Source: Microcystis viridis FACHB-1342
Lineage (GTDB): Bacteria; Cyanobacteriota; Cyanobacteriia; Cyanobacteriales; Microcystaceae
Length of the DNA stretch: 64,000 nt
Direction: 5' to 3'
NCBI RefSeq assembly: GCF_014698335.1
Contig: NZ_JACJSV010000013.1
Location: 1 to 64,000, forward strand
Below, in pieces: positions 16,322 to 25,956 of the stretch (its first letter is position 1; every line of letters begins with the position of its first letter). A program made the position numbers and the translations under genes. The notes beneath the pieces were generated by a model, which was given only the letters and a program-made list of their open reading frames with translations, had not been told where the DNA came from and searched no databases.

Positions 16322-16701
16322 CAAGATTGATAGCAAGCGATCGATATTTATATTTCTATCACAACCAATCCACCGCCCAAAATCTGTATCTAGGGTTTGC
16401 GGCAAAAAGTTTTTCCTAGGGTGTGGGGTGTGGGAAGTCAGGATAAGTAGAATTGGCTGAATATCCAGCAATTCTCATTTTGAAATAAATAGAGCATTAA
16501 CCCCGATTTTGGAAGGCAAAATATAGTAGAAAGTGACTATTTTTCAGGGACAGGCGATCACAAAAAAAACAACTGGTGGGACAAATTAATTATAAATACT
16601 CAAGCAATCAAAGGGATTGGCTGAGAACGAACGGGGTTAATTCAGGAAGATAGTTCTGTTTTTAGAATAGGGAATTCAAGGGAAATAAAAATTTATAATT
16701 A

Positions 16702-16795
16702 AGTAGTCGTGCAAAATAAATTTCCTAGTGAAGAAAGGCAAAAGGCAAAAGGCAAGGGGGGGTTAGATGTGTGTAATTAATTTTGCTTAGGTACT
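16702..16795. repeat. Repeat with GTGCAAAATWAATT ends and internal heptamers
   Basis: GTGCAAAATAAATT at the left and AATTAATTTTGC at the right are inverted. Between them lies AAAGGCAAAAGGCAAAAGGC, a heptanucleotide-type tandem repeat. The GTAGTCGTGCAAAATAAATTTC end recurs inverted at 38997-39019. It is probably a small mobile repeat in the 743-bp gap between modA and the first glycosyltransferase gene. Confidence 0.4.
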
Positions 16796-16840
16796 TATTG
16801 TCAGCTAAGGTAAAATGGGTGACAGCACGTCAAATTATTC

Positions 16841-17026
16841 GGCTCTTCGTTACTTGTTATGGTTCGATAGGGGGGCATAAATCGACTAAATCCTTATATG
16901 GCAAGAGACTTAATTGATTAGTTCCCTCTAGATAAAAAACAATTGACAAAAATCGCTAAATGCCTTTCTCTATAAGAGTTTCATTCCTTATAACCCTGTA
17001 CATTGCATCAGACAAACCGAAGAACC
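16841..17026. mobile_element. MITE, copy 1 (GGYTCTTCG ends)
   Basis: The 186-bp stretch starts GGCTCTTCG and ends CGAAGAACC, and its inside is closely similar to 54560-54747 over its full length (for example GGGGGGCATAAATCGACTAA). It has no coding frame. The paired ends and the second copy support a non-autonomous transposable element. End sequences starting GGNTCTTCG recall the ISL3 family, which is an inference. Confidence 0.75.
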
Positions 17027-17064
17027 GCAATTTAATGTTCTGATAGCCTTGGGATGATTCAGAG

Positions 17065-18009
17065 CTAAACCCACAGGTCAAAAATTAAATCATAAAATCC
17101 CGCTTGTTTGGCTGGAAAATCGCCCCTTTCTATCCTAGCAATAATTGATGGTAAAGCTGCGATGAAAGCAGGGCTTCTCTCTTTCGGGTGTAGACTCCAA
17201 GCTCTAGGGTTGGTGAGGTTAATCCTCAGATAATCCGTCTGTTTGAGCTTCTCAGAAACCATAATTTCCCAAGAATCTAATTTTCCCTTTCCAGTCCAGA
17301 TATTTAGGGCTGTTTTCATCCCTTCTGACCAATTTTTTACAAACTGCTGCCGATATTCATTATACCAGATGATAGGCAGGGGTAATAACTCATCAAACCG
17401 GTTACATTTGAGCAAATATAGGCGACTTCCAAAATATTTAAATTCATAAAAACCTTGAGGATTTAATTTGCCCGTATCTGATTCAAAAAACTTACCATCA
17501 GAGGTGGGCGGTCCTGTCATAGGACGGACAAACATAATCCGAGGATTTGCTTCCATCAGATCAATTCCTTCAGCAATCCATTTGTAGCCTGGCTCTTGGT
17601 ACATCATCATATCGCTATCAAAATGCAGCAGATAGTCACTCTGACATTCTTCTATCTTAAAAATCGAGCCAAGGATCGGATAGCCTTTATAGTTATGAGT
17701 AGGTTTTATGGCACTGCCGAAATGTTTTAGATATAATCGTTCTTGATACCTGGAATCGTAATTAAAATCTACAATCCGGTCAACCACACCCTTGTGCAGC
17801 AAAGTTTGTGCACATTGGCGTAAGTCTTCCATCGTACCAATACCAGGACGATCAACTTTTTCCCCACTTAAAGCAGCCGTGTCTATGGCTAACACTTTTT
17901 CTTGAAAGGGAAAATTACACATCTTAACTATATGGGGGATAGTAAGCATCATAAATGGTAAGTCAGTCCGCGCTACAAAAAACCAAAGCGAACAAGTAGG
18001 AGATGCCAT
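17065..18009 (-). CDS. Glycosyltransferase-like protein (GT-A fold)
   Basis: The 314-residue protein begins SLWFFVARTDLPFMMLTIPHI, like many GT-A enzymes that start with a donor-binding strand, and has HFDSDMMMY (131-133 DSD) as the metal-binding DXD motif. Further blocks are FVRPMTGPP and FYEFKYFGSRLYLL. No signal peptide or membrane anchor is evident. I cannot assign it to a numbered family. It lies at the edge of a group of seven glycosyltransferase genes, read away from the next one, so a part in exopolysaccharide or surface glycan assembly is likely by context only. Confidence 0.6.
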   Translation of the reverse strand: MASPTCSLWFFVARTDLPFMMLTIPHIVKMCNFPFQEKVLAIDTAALSGEKVDRPGIGTMEDLRQCAQTLLHKGVVDRIVDFNYDSRYQERLYLKHFGSAIKPTHNYKGYPILGSIFKIEECQSDYLLHFDSDMMMYQEPGYKWIAEGIDLMEANPRIMFVRPMTGPPTSDGKFFESDTGKLNPQGFYEFKYFGSRLYLLKCNRFDELLPLPIIWYNEYRQQFVKNWSEGMKTALNIWTGKGKLDSWEIMVSEKLKQTDYLRINLTNPRAWSLHPKERSPAFIAALPSIIARIERGDFPAKQAGFYDLIFDLWV

Positions 18010-18198
18010 TAATCTTGCCTCTAACCATTTAGATACGGGACGGGGCTTATTATAACATCTTCACAGCTTTTTTACCCCTTTTGGCAGTTTAAACCCCACC
18101 CCAGTTCCTAGTCTTATAGAGTTAGTTGACAAGACTGGGATTTGTGAGGTAATTTTTTAGAAGATGCCCAACTGGGACGATTGATCTCTAAGTATTTT

Positions 18199-19155
18199 AT
18201 GACTTTCCCCTTTGTCTCAATTATTATTCCTGTTTTTAATGATGTAGAGGGTCTGAAAACTTGCCTAGAAGCTCTTGAGCGACAAATGTATCCTACGGAC
18301 GATTGGGAGATCGTTGTTGTCGATAACGGGCCCGATGATAGCATTAAAGATTGCGTGGCTCGATTTCCTCGAGCCTCTTATCTGGTAGAAACCATCCCCA
18401 CGCAATTTGCTGCCCGCAACACGGGGATTAGGGAATGCCGGGGTGAAATCATTGCTTTTACTGATGCTGACTGCCTTCCCGATGCCCACTGGCTGAGAGA
18501 GGGGGTAGAGGATTTGGTCAATACTCCTAATTGTGGTTTGGTTGCAGGTCATATTGAGGTTTTTCCCGAAATCGAAGGCAAAGCCAACGCGGTTGAGCTT
18601 TTTGAGATGATTACAGCTTTACCCCAAGAAGAATTAGTTACGAAGATGAAATTTGGCGCAACTGCTAATATTTTTACTTTTAAACAGATTTTTGAAACCG
18701 TAGGATTTTTCAATCTCTCTCTTCCCTCGGGAGGAGATTTAGAATGGGGACGGCGAGTTAGTAGCGCAGGTTATCAAGTAGTTTATGCCCCAAAAGCCCT
18801 AGTCAAACATCCTGCTCGCAAAACTTGGCCTTCCTTAAGGTCTAGAACCATAAGGGTCATGGGGGGATTGCATCAGATCAATTTAATCAGTTACCCCCAT
18901 CGGTCTAATTTAAACCGTTTCCGGGGCTTAATCGGTGATATTTGGCGAGATTGGCCTAACCTGAACGATCTTCTGGCTATCTACAAAGATGCCAGAATTC
19001 CCAACCAAAGCGATCGGATCAAGGTGGTCTTGGTTACTTTAGCGGTAAAGTGGACAAGGATTTCTGAGAAAGTTAGGCTGTTTTTAGGGGGAGGATTAAA
19101 GACGGACTACAATAGAGATTTACAAGCAGTGGGTATTAAGTCAGAAAATATTTGA
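18199..19155 (+). CDS. Family 2 glycosyltransferase
   Basis: The protein opens with FVSIIIPVFNDVEGLKTCLEAL, has VVVDNGPDD near 42-50 and AFTDADCLP near 90-97 (metal-binding DXD), then a GGDLEWGRRV block with the acceptor-side acidic residues. This is a standard GT2 inverting glycosyltransferase that uses a nucleotide sugar. I prefer the ATG at 18199 over a TTG at 18181. The C-terminal 100 residues are basic and partly hydrophobic, perhaps for membrane contact. Sugar donor and acceptor are unknown. Confidence 0.88.
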   Translation: MTFPFVSIIIPVFNDVEGLKTCLEALERQMYPTDDWEIVVVDNGPDDSIKDCVARFPRASYLVETIPTQFAARNTGIRECRGEIIAFTDADCLPDAHWLREGVEDLVNTPNCGLVAGHIEVFPEIEGKANAVELFEMITALPQEELVTKMKFGATANIFTFKQIFETVGFFNLSLPSGGDLEWGRRVSSAGYQVVYAPKALVKHPARKTWPSLRSRTIRVMGGLHQINLISYPHRSNLNRFRGLIGDIWRDWPNLNDLLAIYKDARIPNQSDRIKVVLVTLAVKWTRISEKVRLFLGGGLKTDYNRDLQAVGIKSENI

Positions 19156-19225
19156 TCTATAGGGGTTTTCCTTAGCCTGAAGTCAGTTCTTATACCCTCT
19201 CTTTAGGAATCGGCAGAGGAGTTGT

Positions 19226-20428
19226 TTACGTCTTATTTAGGTTTGCCAGAGCTGATAACTTTTGCTTAATTTTAATCAGGATAGTTTTTATTTTACTCTT
19301 GAATAGATTAGAATTTTTGGTAGATCTTTGAATTTGCGTGATTAAATTTTCTGCTATCTTAATCCTCAACAACTTGGCCGTATCTTCAGAGATTTTATTT
19401 TCTAGGTAACTTAGCGCATTGCCTAAGGCATCATCTTGAAAATCTGGACAAAAAATGTTAGGGTTTCCTTGCACTCGACTGACGAAAATGAGCCCCTTAA
19501 TATAGGCAGTTGCTAGAGTTTCTAAATCTAAATCAGATGGCACAAAGTATTGCAAGATATCTTGGAGAGTCTCCTCACCTTCTGCCGCCGCTAAGGCGAC
19601 ACCATAGTTAAAAAAAACGGCTCGATTACGGAGTTGATTGTAGTAAGAAATATCAATGGGGGGATGGACGTTTTCTAGCTGAATCAGGCGCGGATCTTCC
19701 TTGGTTAAGCAATCCAAAACCTGTAATATCCCTTTTAAGACCCTGAGTCCTTGCCGACTATGAGAGCTACAATTCTGACGGTATTGAGCTAAAAAATCAG
19801 GTATATGCAGCAATTTCTGACGGGATCTGGCGAAGCGAATCCAGATATCCCAGTCTTCACCCCCCGCAGTACCATCGAAATTGAACCAGCCTACTTTTTG
19901 CAGAGACTGGGAGCGGATCATAATGCCCGCAATCCCCCCCCAAGTATTGTGTTCCAGAATATTGGGCCAGCTAGGAACTTCACTTTGATCGAGCTGGCCT
20001 AGTATAGTCTGGCCATCTTCCGCCATCATCCAAACGTTAGAGGCCACAGCGGCTGCTTCAGGGTTTTTGCTTAAGCTTTCTACACACTTGGCCATCATTG
20101 ACGGAGCGAGCAGATCATCGGCATCTAAAGTGATTAGAAATTCGCCCCTGATCAAAGCGCTGCCGTTTTTCCTGGCCGCTACTTGCCCCTGTTGTTCTTG
20201 ATATAAATACTTAATCCGCTGGGGATATCTCTGGGTATATTCTTGGGCTACCTGATGGGTGTTGTCGGTGGAGCCATCATTGACAATAATTATCTCATAG
20301 TTTTGATAAGATTGTCTCAAAACAGATTCCACTGCTTGAGCAAGTAAGTGTCCATGCTGATAACAGGGAATTAATACGGAAACTTTGCCGAGCTCAAAAA
20401 TGGGATCGTTCTCTAGCATATCTTGCAC
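19226..20428 (-). CDS. Family 2 glycosyltransferase
   Basis: The 400-residue protein has the GT2 core in its first 240 residues: KVSVLIPCYQHGHLLAQAVE, EIIIVNDGSTDNT, LITLDADD (DXD) and GGEDWDIWIRF. The C-terminal 150 residues are helical and unassigned. Its stop codon abuts the start of... more precisely, its start lies directly after the stop of the gene upstream (20429-21364), so both are one transcription unit on the minus strand. It probably adds a sugar to a surface glycan; the substrate is not readable from sequence. Confidence 0.88.
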   Translation of the reverse strand: MQDMLENDPIFELGKVSVLIPCYQHGHLLAQAVESVLRQSYQNYEIIIVNDGSTDNTHQVAQEYTQRYPQRIKYLYQEQQGQVAARKNGSALIRGEFLITLDADDLLAPSMMAKCVESLSKNPEAAAVASNVWMMAEDGQTILGQLDQSEVPSWPNILEHNTWGGIAGIMIRSQSLQKVGWFNFDGTAGGEDWDIWIRFARSRQKLLHIPDFLAQYRQNCSSHSRQGLRVLKGILQVLDCLTKEDPRLIQLENVHPPIDISYYNQLRNRAVFFNYGVALAAAEGEETLQDILQYFVPSDLDLETLATAYIKGLIFVSRVQGNPNIFCPDFQDDALGNALSYLENKISEDTAKLLRIKIAENLITQIQRSTKNSNLFKSKIKTILIKIKQKLSALANLNKT

Positions 20429-21364
20429 TCATAGGGGTTTATTCTCGGGTTTGCCTAATAAACCTTTGAGTTTTTTACTTAGCCTACTTTTCCAAGTGCG
20501 GAAAATTGTGGTCAGGTGATCGCGGATCACATATTGCCAGCGCCAGGGCCAAGATAAATTTTTCAGCCTGTACTTAAGAAACAGATCGCGATTGGGCATA
20601 TTTGGCCCGTGACCAAAGCCTGCCCAGTGGGTATATAGTATTCTTTTCCCATTTACCTTGTGAGTATTATCGGCAAACTCTATCTTGAATTTTGCCCACT
20701 CGGAGCCCAGATCTGGGATAGCCTCAGTAATGGCTTGGGTTTTCAGCCCCTTAATATCCACACAGTAGTTGACAAAAGGCTGGACAATACAATTATCAGC
20801 AAAATGCTGTCTGATTGTGGCTGCTTGTTCAGCCAACTCTTGAATATCATCTAGGCTAAAAGCTCCCCGGGAAGATATAAAAGAGCCTGCGTTGAAACCA
20901 TTTGCCCTATACTCTCGGATCATTTTATCTCTAAACTCCCCCTCTTTATAGACCTGATCGAATATACCCCTATAGTAGTACATAAATTCTAATTCAGAGT
21001 TGATATAGGTTCGGAACAGCTCTTGCAAGCTATCTAAAACAATAATGTCAGAATCTAGAAAGATAAAATGCTCTAGGGGTCCCCAGAAGATGGAAAAAAT
21101 ACGAAATCTGTGATTATGTATATCGTCGATACCCCTTACTTTTGCTCCCACTCCATCTAATAGCTCCAAGTTTATATCGCGATAAAAATTGAAATTGTAT
21201 TTCTGAGAAATTTTACTTAGTTGGGATATATTATCATTAAAAGGTATAACATATAGAGGGCATTCAGGCTCATAGGCCCTGAGACTTTCTAAGAAAGGAA
21301 TCATCCATTCCAAAACCTGATCATTAGCTAAACAGTATATACCTACTTTTCCAAGCGTCTTCAT
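20429..21364 (-). CDS. GT-A-type glycosyltransferase-like protein, related to the gene at 21681
   Basis: The 311-residue protein starts KVGIYCLANDQVLEWMIPFL and has HFIFLDSDIIVLD (104-106) as a DXD motif, then FNAGSFISSRG and, near residue 240, LYTHWAGFGHG. The start motif, DXD context and late histidine motif parallel the protein encoded at 21681-22697 (YLHYIG), so they are distant relatives. NCBI labels some relatives as the Npun_R2821/Npun_R2822 family (from memory). The C terminus is very basic and may touch the membrane. It is read divergently from 21681. Confidence 0.65.
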   Translation of the reverse strand: MKTLGKVGIYCLANDQVLEWMIPFLESLRAYEPECPLYVIPFNDNISQLSKISQKYNFNFYRDINLELLDGVGAKVRGIDDIHNHRFRIFSIFWGPLEHFIFLDSDIIVLDSLQELFRTYINSELEFMYYYRGIFDQVYKEGEFRDKMIREYRANGFNAGSFISSRGAFSLDDIQELAEQAATIRQHFADNCIVQPFVNYCVDIKGLKTQAITEAIPDLGSEWAKFKIEFADNTHKVNGKRILYTHWAGFGHGPNMPNRDLFLKYRLKNLSWPWRWQYVIRDHLTTIFRTWKSRLSKKLKGLLGKPENKPL

Positions 21365-21680
21365 GGGTTAAGATTTATCAACGAGTTTCCGCTATTCTAC
21401 TCAGGGAAACTTTTCTTGTCAATCTCAGGGAAAAGGAAAATCCTCAACGCTTACGGTCAAGTAAATTGTGGCCAGGGCTACAAGTCCGTCAAGATACAAC
21501 AATTTCACCGCCAAGGATAAAGTTAGTATTTTGTTCCTTTCCTGTTCCCTCCTTTCAAGCCACGAGGACTCTAAGGACAGGCAATATCTCAACCTAATTC
21601 GTTGCTAGGTCTTGCCGGAGCCGGTCTCTAAATCGGTTAACTGTGATATAAATACTTTTAGATGGGAGCAGTAAAAACTT
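21365..21680. other. Divergent intergenic region between glycosyltransferase genes
   Basis: This 316-bp region separates genes read in opposite directions and must hold promoters for both. On the plus side an extended -10 candidate is visible at 21644-21652; no operator palindrome, repeat or RNA gene could be identified. Confidence 0.5.
21644..21652 (+). promoter_or_regulatory. Candidate extended -10 promoter
   Basis: TGATATAAA matches an extended -10 (TGnTATAAA) and lies about 30 bases before the ATG at 21681. No clear -35 hexamer is seen. The match is only to consensus. Confidence 0.35.
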
Positions 21681-22697
21681 ATGAGCAACGGAATCTGTAC
21701 TTTGGCTAACGATCGGGTTTACGATCAGCTAGTGGCTCTGCTGAATAGCATTGAGGCGAATGGGGGAAAAGACTTACCAGTTTGTGTCTACCCCTACGAT
21801 GACCAAACCGAGGAAATTGCCAAGTTAATCGCTCAACGCCCCCAAGTTGAACTGTATCGCGAGCGGGAGTCGATGGAGAGGTGGGATAATTTTGCCAAAG
21901 CAGCCTGGGATTCCCATCCTACAGCCCGCATCAGGTGGCAGCAAGCGGGAAGCAATGGCTATCATCGTTTTGGTACCCATCGTCGCTACTGTGCCTTTGA
22001 CGGCCCCTTTGACCGATTTGTCTATATGGACGCGGATACCTTACTTTTGTCTCCCATAGACTATTTCTGGGAAAAGCTAGACGATTATGATTGTGTTATC
22101 TACGATTATCAGTATAAAGATCCCTCGCACGTCTATGAAGTTAGTTCGCCAAAGTTACTGAAAATATTCTCCGAAGAACGGATCAAAAAAGAGATTTTCT
22201 GTTCAGGAATCTATGCTTCTAAAAAAAACTTATTTGAGGAAGAAAAGAGAAATTGGATTCTGGAACAATTGCGTTCGGGAGAGTCAGAGATTATCTATCC
22301 CATGGCAGTGGATCAACCTCTTCTAAACTACATGATGATGAGAACAGGTACTTCTATATACAATTATGCTTTGAATACTCCTCCAGAAAAGAGAGTAGGT
22401 AACTGCGTTACCGATCCCAAATTTGTCGAAAAAGATAATTTATTGTATGATAAAGGATATAGGTTAATTTACCTTCATTATATTGGGATTTCAAGCAGTT
22501 TCTTTACTAGATGTTGCCAGGGAGAAAATATAGATTTTCCCTATCGCAGTTTATTTTTATATTATCGCTATCTCTACGAACCTGAAAATTATCCTCAATT
22601 TAAATCCAGTCCTGTCTGGTACAATCAACCTAAAAGTTTAGGAAAAAGAATGAAGGAAAAATTACAGAGAATAGCCCGTAAAGTTTTTTCTAACTAA
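21681..22697 (+). CDS. GT-A-type glycosyltransferase-like protein
   Basis: The 338-residue protein starts SNGICTLANDRVYDQLVALLNSI, has FVYMDADTLLLSP (DAD at 117-119) as the metal-binding motif, FCSGIYASKK and, near residue 275, LIYLHYIGISSSF. It is related in layout to the protein at 20429-21364. The C terminus is basic (KRMKEKLQRIARK). It begins a plus-strand series of three glycosyltransferase genes and ends 17 bp before the next gene, so these are likely co-transcribed. Substrates are unknown. Confidence 0.65.
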   Translation: MSNGICTLANDRVYDQLVALLNSIEANGGKDLPVCVYPYDDQTEEIAKLIAQRPQVELYRERESMERWDNFAKAAWDSHPTARIRWQQAGSNGYHRFGTHRRYCAFDGPFDRFVYMDADTLLLSPIDYFWEKLDDYDCVIYDYQYKDPSHVYEVSSPKLLKIFSEERIKKEIFCSGIYASKKNLFEEEKRNWILEQLRSGESEIIYPMAVDQPLLNYMMMRTGTSIYNYALNTPPEKRVGNCVTDPKFVEKDNLLYDKGYRLIYLHYIGISSSFFTRCCQGENIDFPYRSLFLYYRYLYEPENYPQFKSSPVWYNQPKSLGKRMKEKLQRIARKVFSN

Positions 22698-22714
22698 TAA
22701 CAAGAGGTTAATTT

Positions 22715-23665
22715 GTGACAGAAAAAATAGTAGGTATGCTCAGCAGCTATCCCAATTTAAATCAGGGAGATTGGCTATGGAAACAAACTCCTTATTCCAT
22801 GGGAGTTTGGGGTAATATTTCCATGCAAGCTAACGCTCCTGAGCCAGATTACTTGTTACTTTATCAGTTTGATTTTCCGGAACCAAAGAAAGAGCAAGGC
22901 GGCTGGAAAAATTGGCTCAAAAAACCAGTAAAGCAACAGCAGGCACTTCCATCTATTTTGGGGAGAGTTCCCAAGGAACGCATTATCTATCTCTTAAGAG
23001 AACCGCCCTTACCAGAAGTGTTATCGACCAATCTGGAAAATTACCGCATCGCCAGCGAGTATTGTGGCTATGTATCAGGTCCGGATGATTACGCGCCTCA
23101 ACCATACTATATGCCTGCCGACTGGCACATAAGCAACAGCTTTCGAGATCTGGCCGATTTGCCCTGTCCGGAAAAAATTCGCCTCTGCTCTTGGATTACC
23201 TCTGGAACTACCCGCACAGCCAATCATCGCCACCGTTTGTCCTTTATGCAGCTAATCAAAGATAACGAACTTCCTTTCGATTTTTATGGGCGAGGTTTGC
23301 CGGACTGGACGGGTTCGAGAGGCTCGGTACAAAATAAATGGAATGTCCTAGCTCCCTACTACTACAATCTGGCCATAGAAAACTACGCACAGAGTAGGTG
23401 GTATATCAGCGAAAAGCTCTGGGATCCGCTATTAGCTTGGTGTCTACCTATTTATTACGGTGGAGCGGATGCAGAGAAACTATTGCCACCGAAAAGTTTC
23501 TTACGCCTGCCCAGTTTGGATCAAAAAGGAGTTGATTATTTGCGAGAGGTCACTTCTAGTTTGGATGCTTGGCACGAAGCGAAAGAAGCGATCGCCGAAG
23601 CGAGGCAAGTTATCCTGTACGAGCTAAATCTACTTAACTGGCTCTCTAATTTCGTGGTATCCTAA
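22715..23665 (+). CDS. Family 10 glycosyltransferase (fucosyltransferase-like)
   Basis: The C-terminal half matches the family 10 fucosyltransferase donor-binding region: FDFYGRGLPDW, then ENYAQSRWYISEKLWDPLLA and LPIYYGG, the equivalent of the EN-YxTEK-(A)-PVYYG motif that binds GDP-fucose. The N-terminal half is divergent, as expected for the acceptor domain. Translation starts at GTG (22715) behind an AAGAGG ribosome site. The product is probably an alpha-1,3/1,4-type fucosyltransferase or a relative adding another deoxyhexose. It follows the preceding gene by 17 bp. Confidence 0.75.
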   Translation: MTEKIVGMLSSYPNLNQGDWLWKQTPYSMGVWGNISMQANAPEPDYLLLYQFDFPEPKKEQGGWKNWLKKPVKQQQALPSILGRVPKERIIYLLREPPLPEVLSTNLENYRIASEYCGYVSGPDDYAPQPYYMPADWHISNSFRDLADLPCPEKIRLCSWITSGTTRTANHRHRLSFMQLIKDNELPFDFYGRGLPDWTGSRGSVQNKWNVLAPYYYNLAIENYAQSRWYISEKLWDPLLAWCLPIYYGGADAEKLLPPKSFLRLPSLDQKGVDYLREVTSSLDAWHEAKEAIAEARQVILYELNLLNWLSNFVVS

Positions 23666-23855
23666 ATGCCAATGGTTCTCTTCGGTTTTGTTGGCAAATT
23701 GTTCTATATGATGCCTATTAGCCGCAACTATGAATGCTCCTAAATCAGGACGAAAACTGGGACGGTAGGGACAGAAGGTGTTTTCCTGAGTACAGGATAA
23801 ACAAGAGAGCCAAGCAATTGTTAAAACAAGTATTTCGTATATTGGTGGTTAAAAA

Positions 23856-25001
23856 ATGCTGAAAAAAACTATTGGAGTCTATATGCCCTATTTTATGGGA
23901 GGAGGTGCTGAATCTGTGGCTCTCTGGATACTAGAAGCCTTAAAAGAAAAATATGACTTAACTCTTTTCACCTTTTACTATCCAGACTGGGAAAAGCTAA
24001 ATAAGTTGTATGAAACATCCCTCAGTCCCAAAGAAGTTAAAGTTGTTTCTGTATTACCAAAAAGTTGGCAAGGCATCTCAGAGTTTCTCATCAGTAATAA
24101 TCCTCATTTTCGGCAGATATCCATTCATTTAAGCCTGCGTTATTTAAAAGAAAGAGCCAAAAATTATTCCTTGGTGATATCAGCTTGTAATGCGGCCGAT
24201 CTAGGCGTACCAGGAATCCAATATATCAATTGGGTTAAAGTCCTTGAAGGTGGTAAAATACACCAGAATATGCCCTACCTAAATATCTCCAATTTTTCTG
24301 TAGATAACCTCAAAAAGAATCTGTCTATTTCTAACTCTTTTGATGTAGCCAAAGCAGTCAAAGAAGTTTACGGGCTTGATAGTACCGTTATCTATCCCCC
24401 AGTGGTCATTCCCGTTAAGGATATTGCTCGGGAGCAAAAAGAGAATGCTTTTATAATTAGCGGTAGGTTAACAGTAGATAAAAGTCCAGATTTCGGCATT
24501 AAAGTCTTAAAAGCAGTGCGGGAGAGAGGATTTTCTATCAAACTCCATATAACTGGGGGCGCTGGGGGAGCTTTTAATAAAAAGTATCAACACTATATTG
24601 AACAATTGGTAGCTGAAAATTCCGACTGGATTCAACTGTATAAGGATCTTCCCTATGCAGATTATTGTAATATACTGTACAAATGTAGGTATGGTATCCA
24701 TCCCAAGAAAGACCAGTTTGGTATCTCCGTAGCCGAAATGGTGAGAGCAGATATCATTCCCTTTGTACAGAAAATAGGAGGTCAAACTGAAATCGTCGGT
24801 AAGCACAATACAGAATTGCAATTTAACAGTATGGAAGAAGCAGTAGAAAAGATTATTGCAGTAATTAGTAATGAAAAGAAACAGGAAGAGCTTTTAATGT
24901 CCCTCTCCCATCAAAAGTCTCTTTTTTCATCAGAGAAATTTCAAAGGGAAATCAGTCAATTTGTAGATAATTATTTCTCTGACAACGTTTCCGAAACCTA
25001 G
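23856..25001 (+). CDS. Family 4 glycosyltransferase
   Basis: The 381-residue protein is a GT-B enzyme: it starts IGVYMPYFMGGGAESVALWI with the Gly-rich acceptor-side loop, has AFIISGRLTVDKSPDFGIKVL at the start of the second Rossmann half and FGISVAEMVRADIIPFV carrying the E-x7-E donor motif region near 285. This is like GT4 mannosyl- and glucosyltransferases (ALG11-like). No membrane anchor is seen. It lies 190 bp after the GT10 gene and may have its own promoter. It closes the glycosyltransferase island. Confidence 0.82.
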   Translation: MLKKTIGVYMPYFMGGGAESVALWILEALKEKYDLTLFTFYYPDWEKLNKLYETSLSPKEVKVVSVLPKSWQGISEFLISNNPHFRQISIHLSLRYLKERAKNYSLVISACNAADLGVPGIQYINWVKVLEGGKIHQNMPYLNISNFSVDNLKKNLSISNSFDVAKAVKEVYGLDSTVIYPPVVIPVKDIAREQKENAFIISGRLTVDKSPDFGIKVLKAVRERGFSIKLHITGGAGGAFNKKYQHYIEQLVAENSDWIQLYKDLPYADYCNILYKCRYGIHPKKDQFGISVAEMVRADIIPFVQKIGGQTEIVGKHNTELQFNSMEEAVEKIIAVISNEKKQEELLMSLSHQKSLFSSEKFQREISQFVDNYFSDNVSET

Positions 25002-25278
25002 GCAAGAGATTCTAACGCTTGCACATACTATGTGACTACATCATCCCAAGTCCACAGGCGTTTCGTCGGGAGCATCTCACTTGTGCAACAAGTATTAATG
25101 CTTATGGCTGTCAAAAACTATAAAACCTTGAACTTTAAACCCCAACTAAGTTGAGACCCGTAGTTTTTCCTCCTCTATTTTAAGATGAGTTTTACTCCAT
25201 AAGTGATCGGCCAAAACGAGAGGCACGCTATATTGATCACTATTCTAAAATGGAAGCAGGGGATTTTTGCTTGAATCT

Positions 25279-25956
25279 ATGACTGTAACACTGCTCGCAC
25301 CACCGGCTGAAATAATTCACCTGTCCGGGATTAGCTGGAAAACCTACGAAACGCTGCTCGCCGAAATGAGCGATCGCCGTCTCCGGCTGACCTACAATCG
25401 TGGCAATTTAGAAATCATGGCTCCTTCGACCGGACACGAATTTAGTAAAACCCTCATCGGTCGCTTTGTCAAAACCCTAGCGGAAGAATCAGCAGTCCCG
25501 ATTTATCCCCTCGGTTCTACCACCTTTAAACGCCCTCAATTAAGGGGTGCAGAACCCGATGAATGTTTTTATATTGATAATATTGAGGCGGTTCGGGGGA
25601 AAAAGCGACTGGACTTAAATGAAGACCCACCACCGGATTTAGTCATAGAAATTGATGTCACCAGCAGTTCTCAAAATCGCCTTCAGGTTTATGCAGATCT
25701 AGGCGTGGCAGAGGTTTGGGTTTATAATGGGGAATCTCTGGTTATCCAACAATTACAAAATGGCAGTTATATCACCTCCCCAACCAGTCAATTTTTTATA
25801 AATATTCCTATTTCAGAGATTGCTATATTTTTACAACAAGCTGAGACATTGGATTACCTAGAGTTAGTAAAAGCATTTGGGACTTGCGCTTTGATAATGT
25901 ACCTTTTGGGCGAACGCAGTTCGCCCCTACATTGTGGACAAAATCGGTTACTGTAG
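25279..25956 (+). CDS. Uma2 family (DUF820) PD-(D/E)XK nuclease-like protein, 3' end altered
   Basis: The protein has the DUF820/Uma2 pattern: GISWKTYETLLAEMSDRRLRL, GNLEIMAPS, HEFSKTLIGRFV, a catalytic strand with EPDECFYI, then DLVIEIDVTSSS and YADLGVAEVWVY. I chose ATG 25279; a TTG at 25267 is possible. Uma2 genes occur in tens of copies in such genomes; the function is unknown. Normal sequence stops near LVKAF; the last about 23 residues come from inserted repeats (GGGACTTGCG end and a GGGCGAAC palindrome), so the true C-terminal helix is lost. The nuclease core is intact. Confidence 0.82.
   Translation: MTVTLLAPPAEIIHLSGISWKTYETLLAEMSDRRLRLTYNRGNLEIMAPSTGHEFSKTLIGRFVKTLAEESAVPIYPLGSTTFKRPQLRGAEPDECFYIDNIEAVRGKKRLDLNEDPPPDLVIEIDVTSSSQNRLQVYADLGVAEVWVYNGESLVIQQLQNGSYITSPTSQFFINIPISEIAIFLQQAETLDYLELVKAFGTCALIMYLLGERSSPLHCGQNRLL
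25879..25907 (+). repeat. Left-end copy of the GGGACTTGCG element
   Basis: GGGACTTGCGCTTTGATAAT is identical to the left end of the element at 26039-26127. Here it is followed by another repeat instead of the rest of the element, so it is a truncated or interrupted copy that cuts the Uma2 gene. Confidence 0.65.

Noticed and set aside
25002-25266. Possible insertion-sequence scar downstream of the GT4 gene
   Set aside because: A short minus-strand frame (APDETPVDLG then stop) and a GGAGCATCTCAC word recall transposase ends, but there is no inverted repeat or continuous frame to support it.
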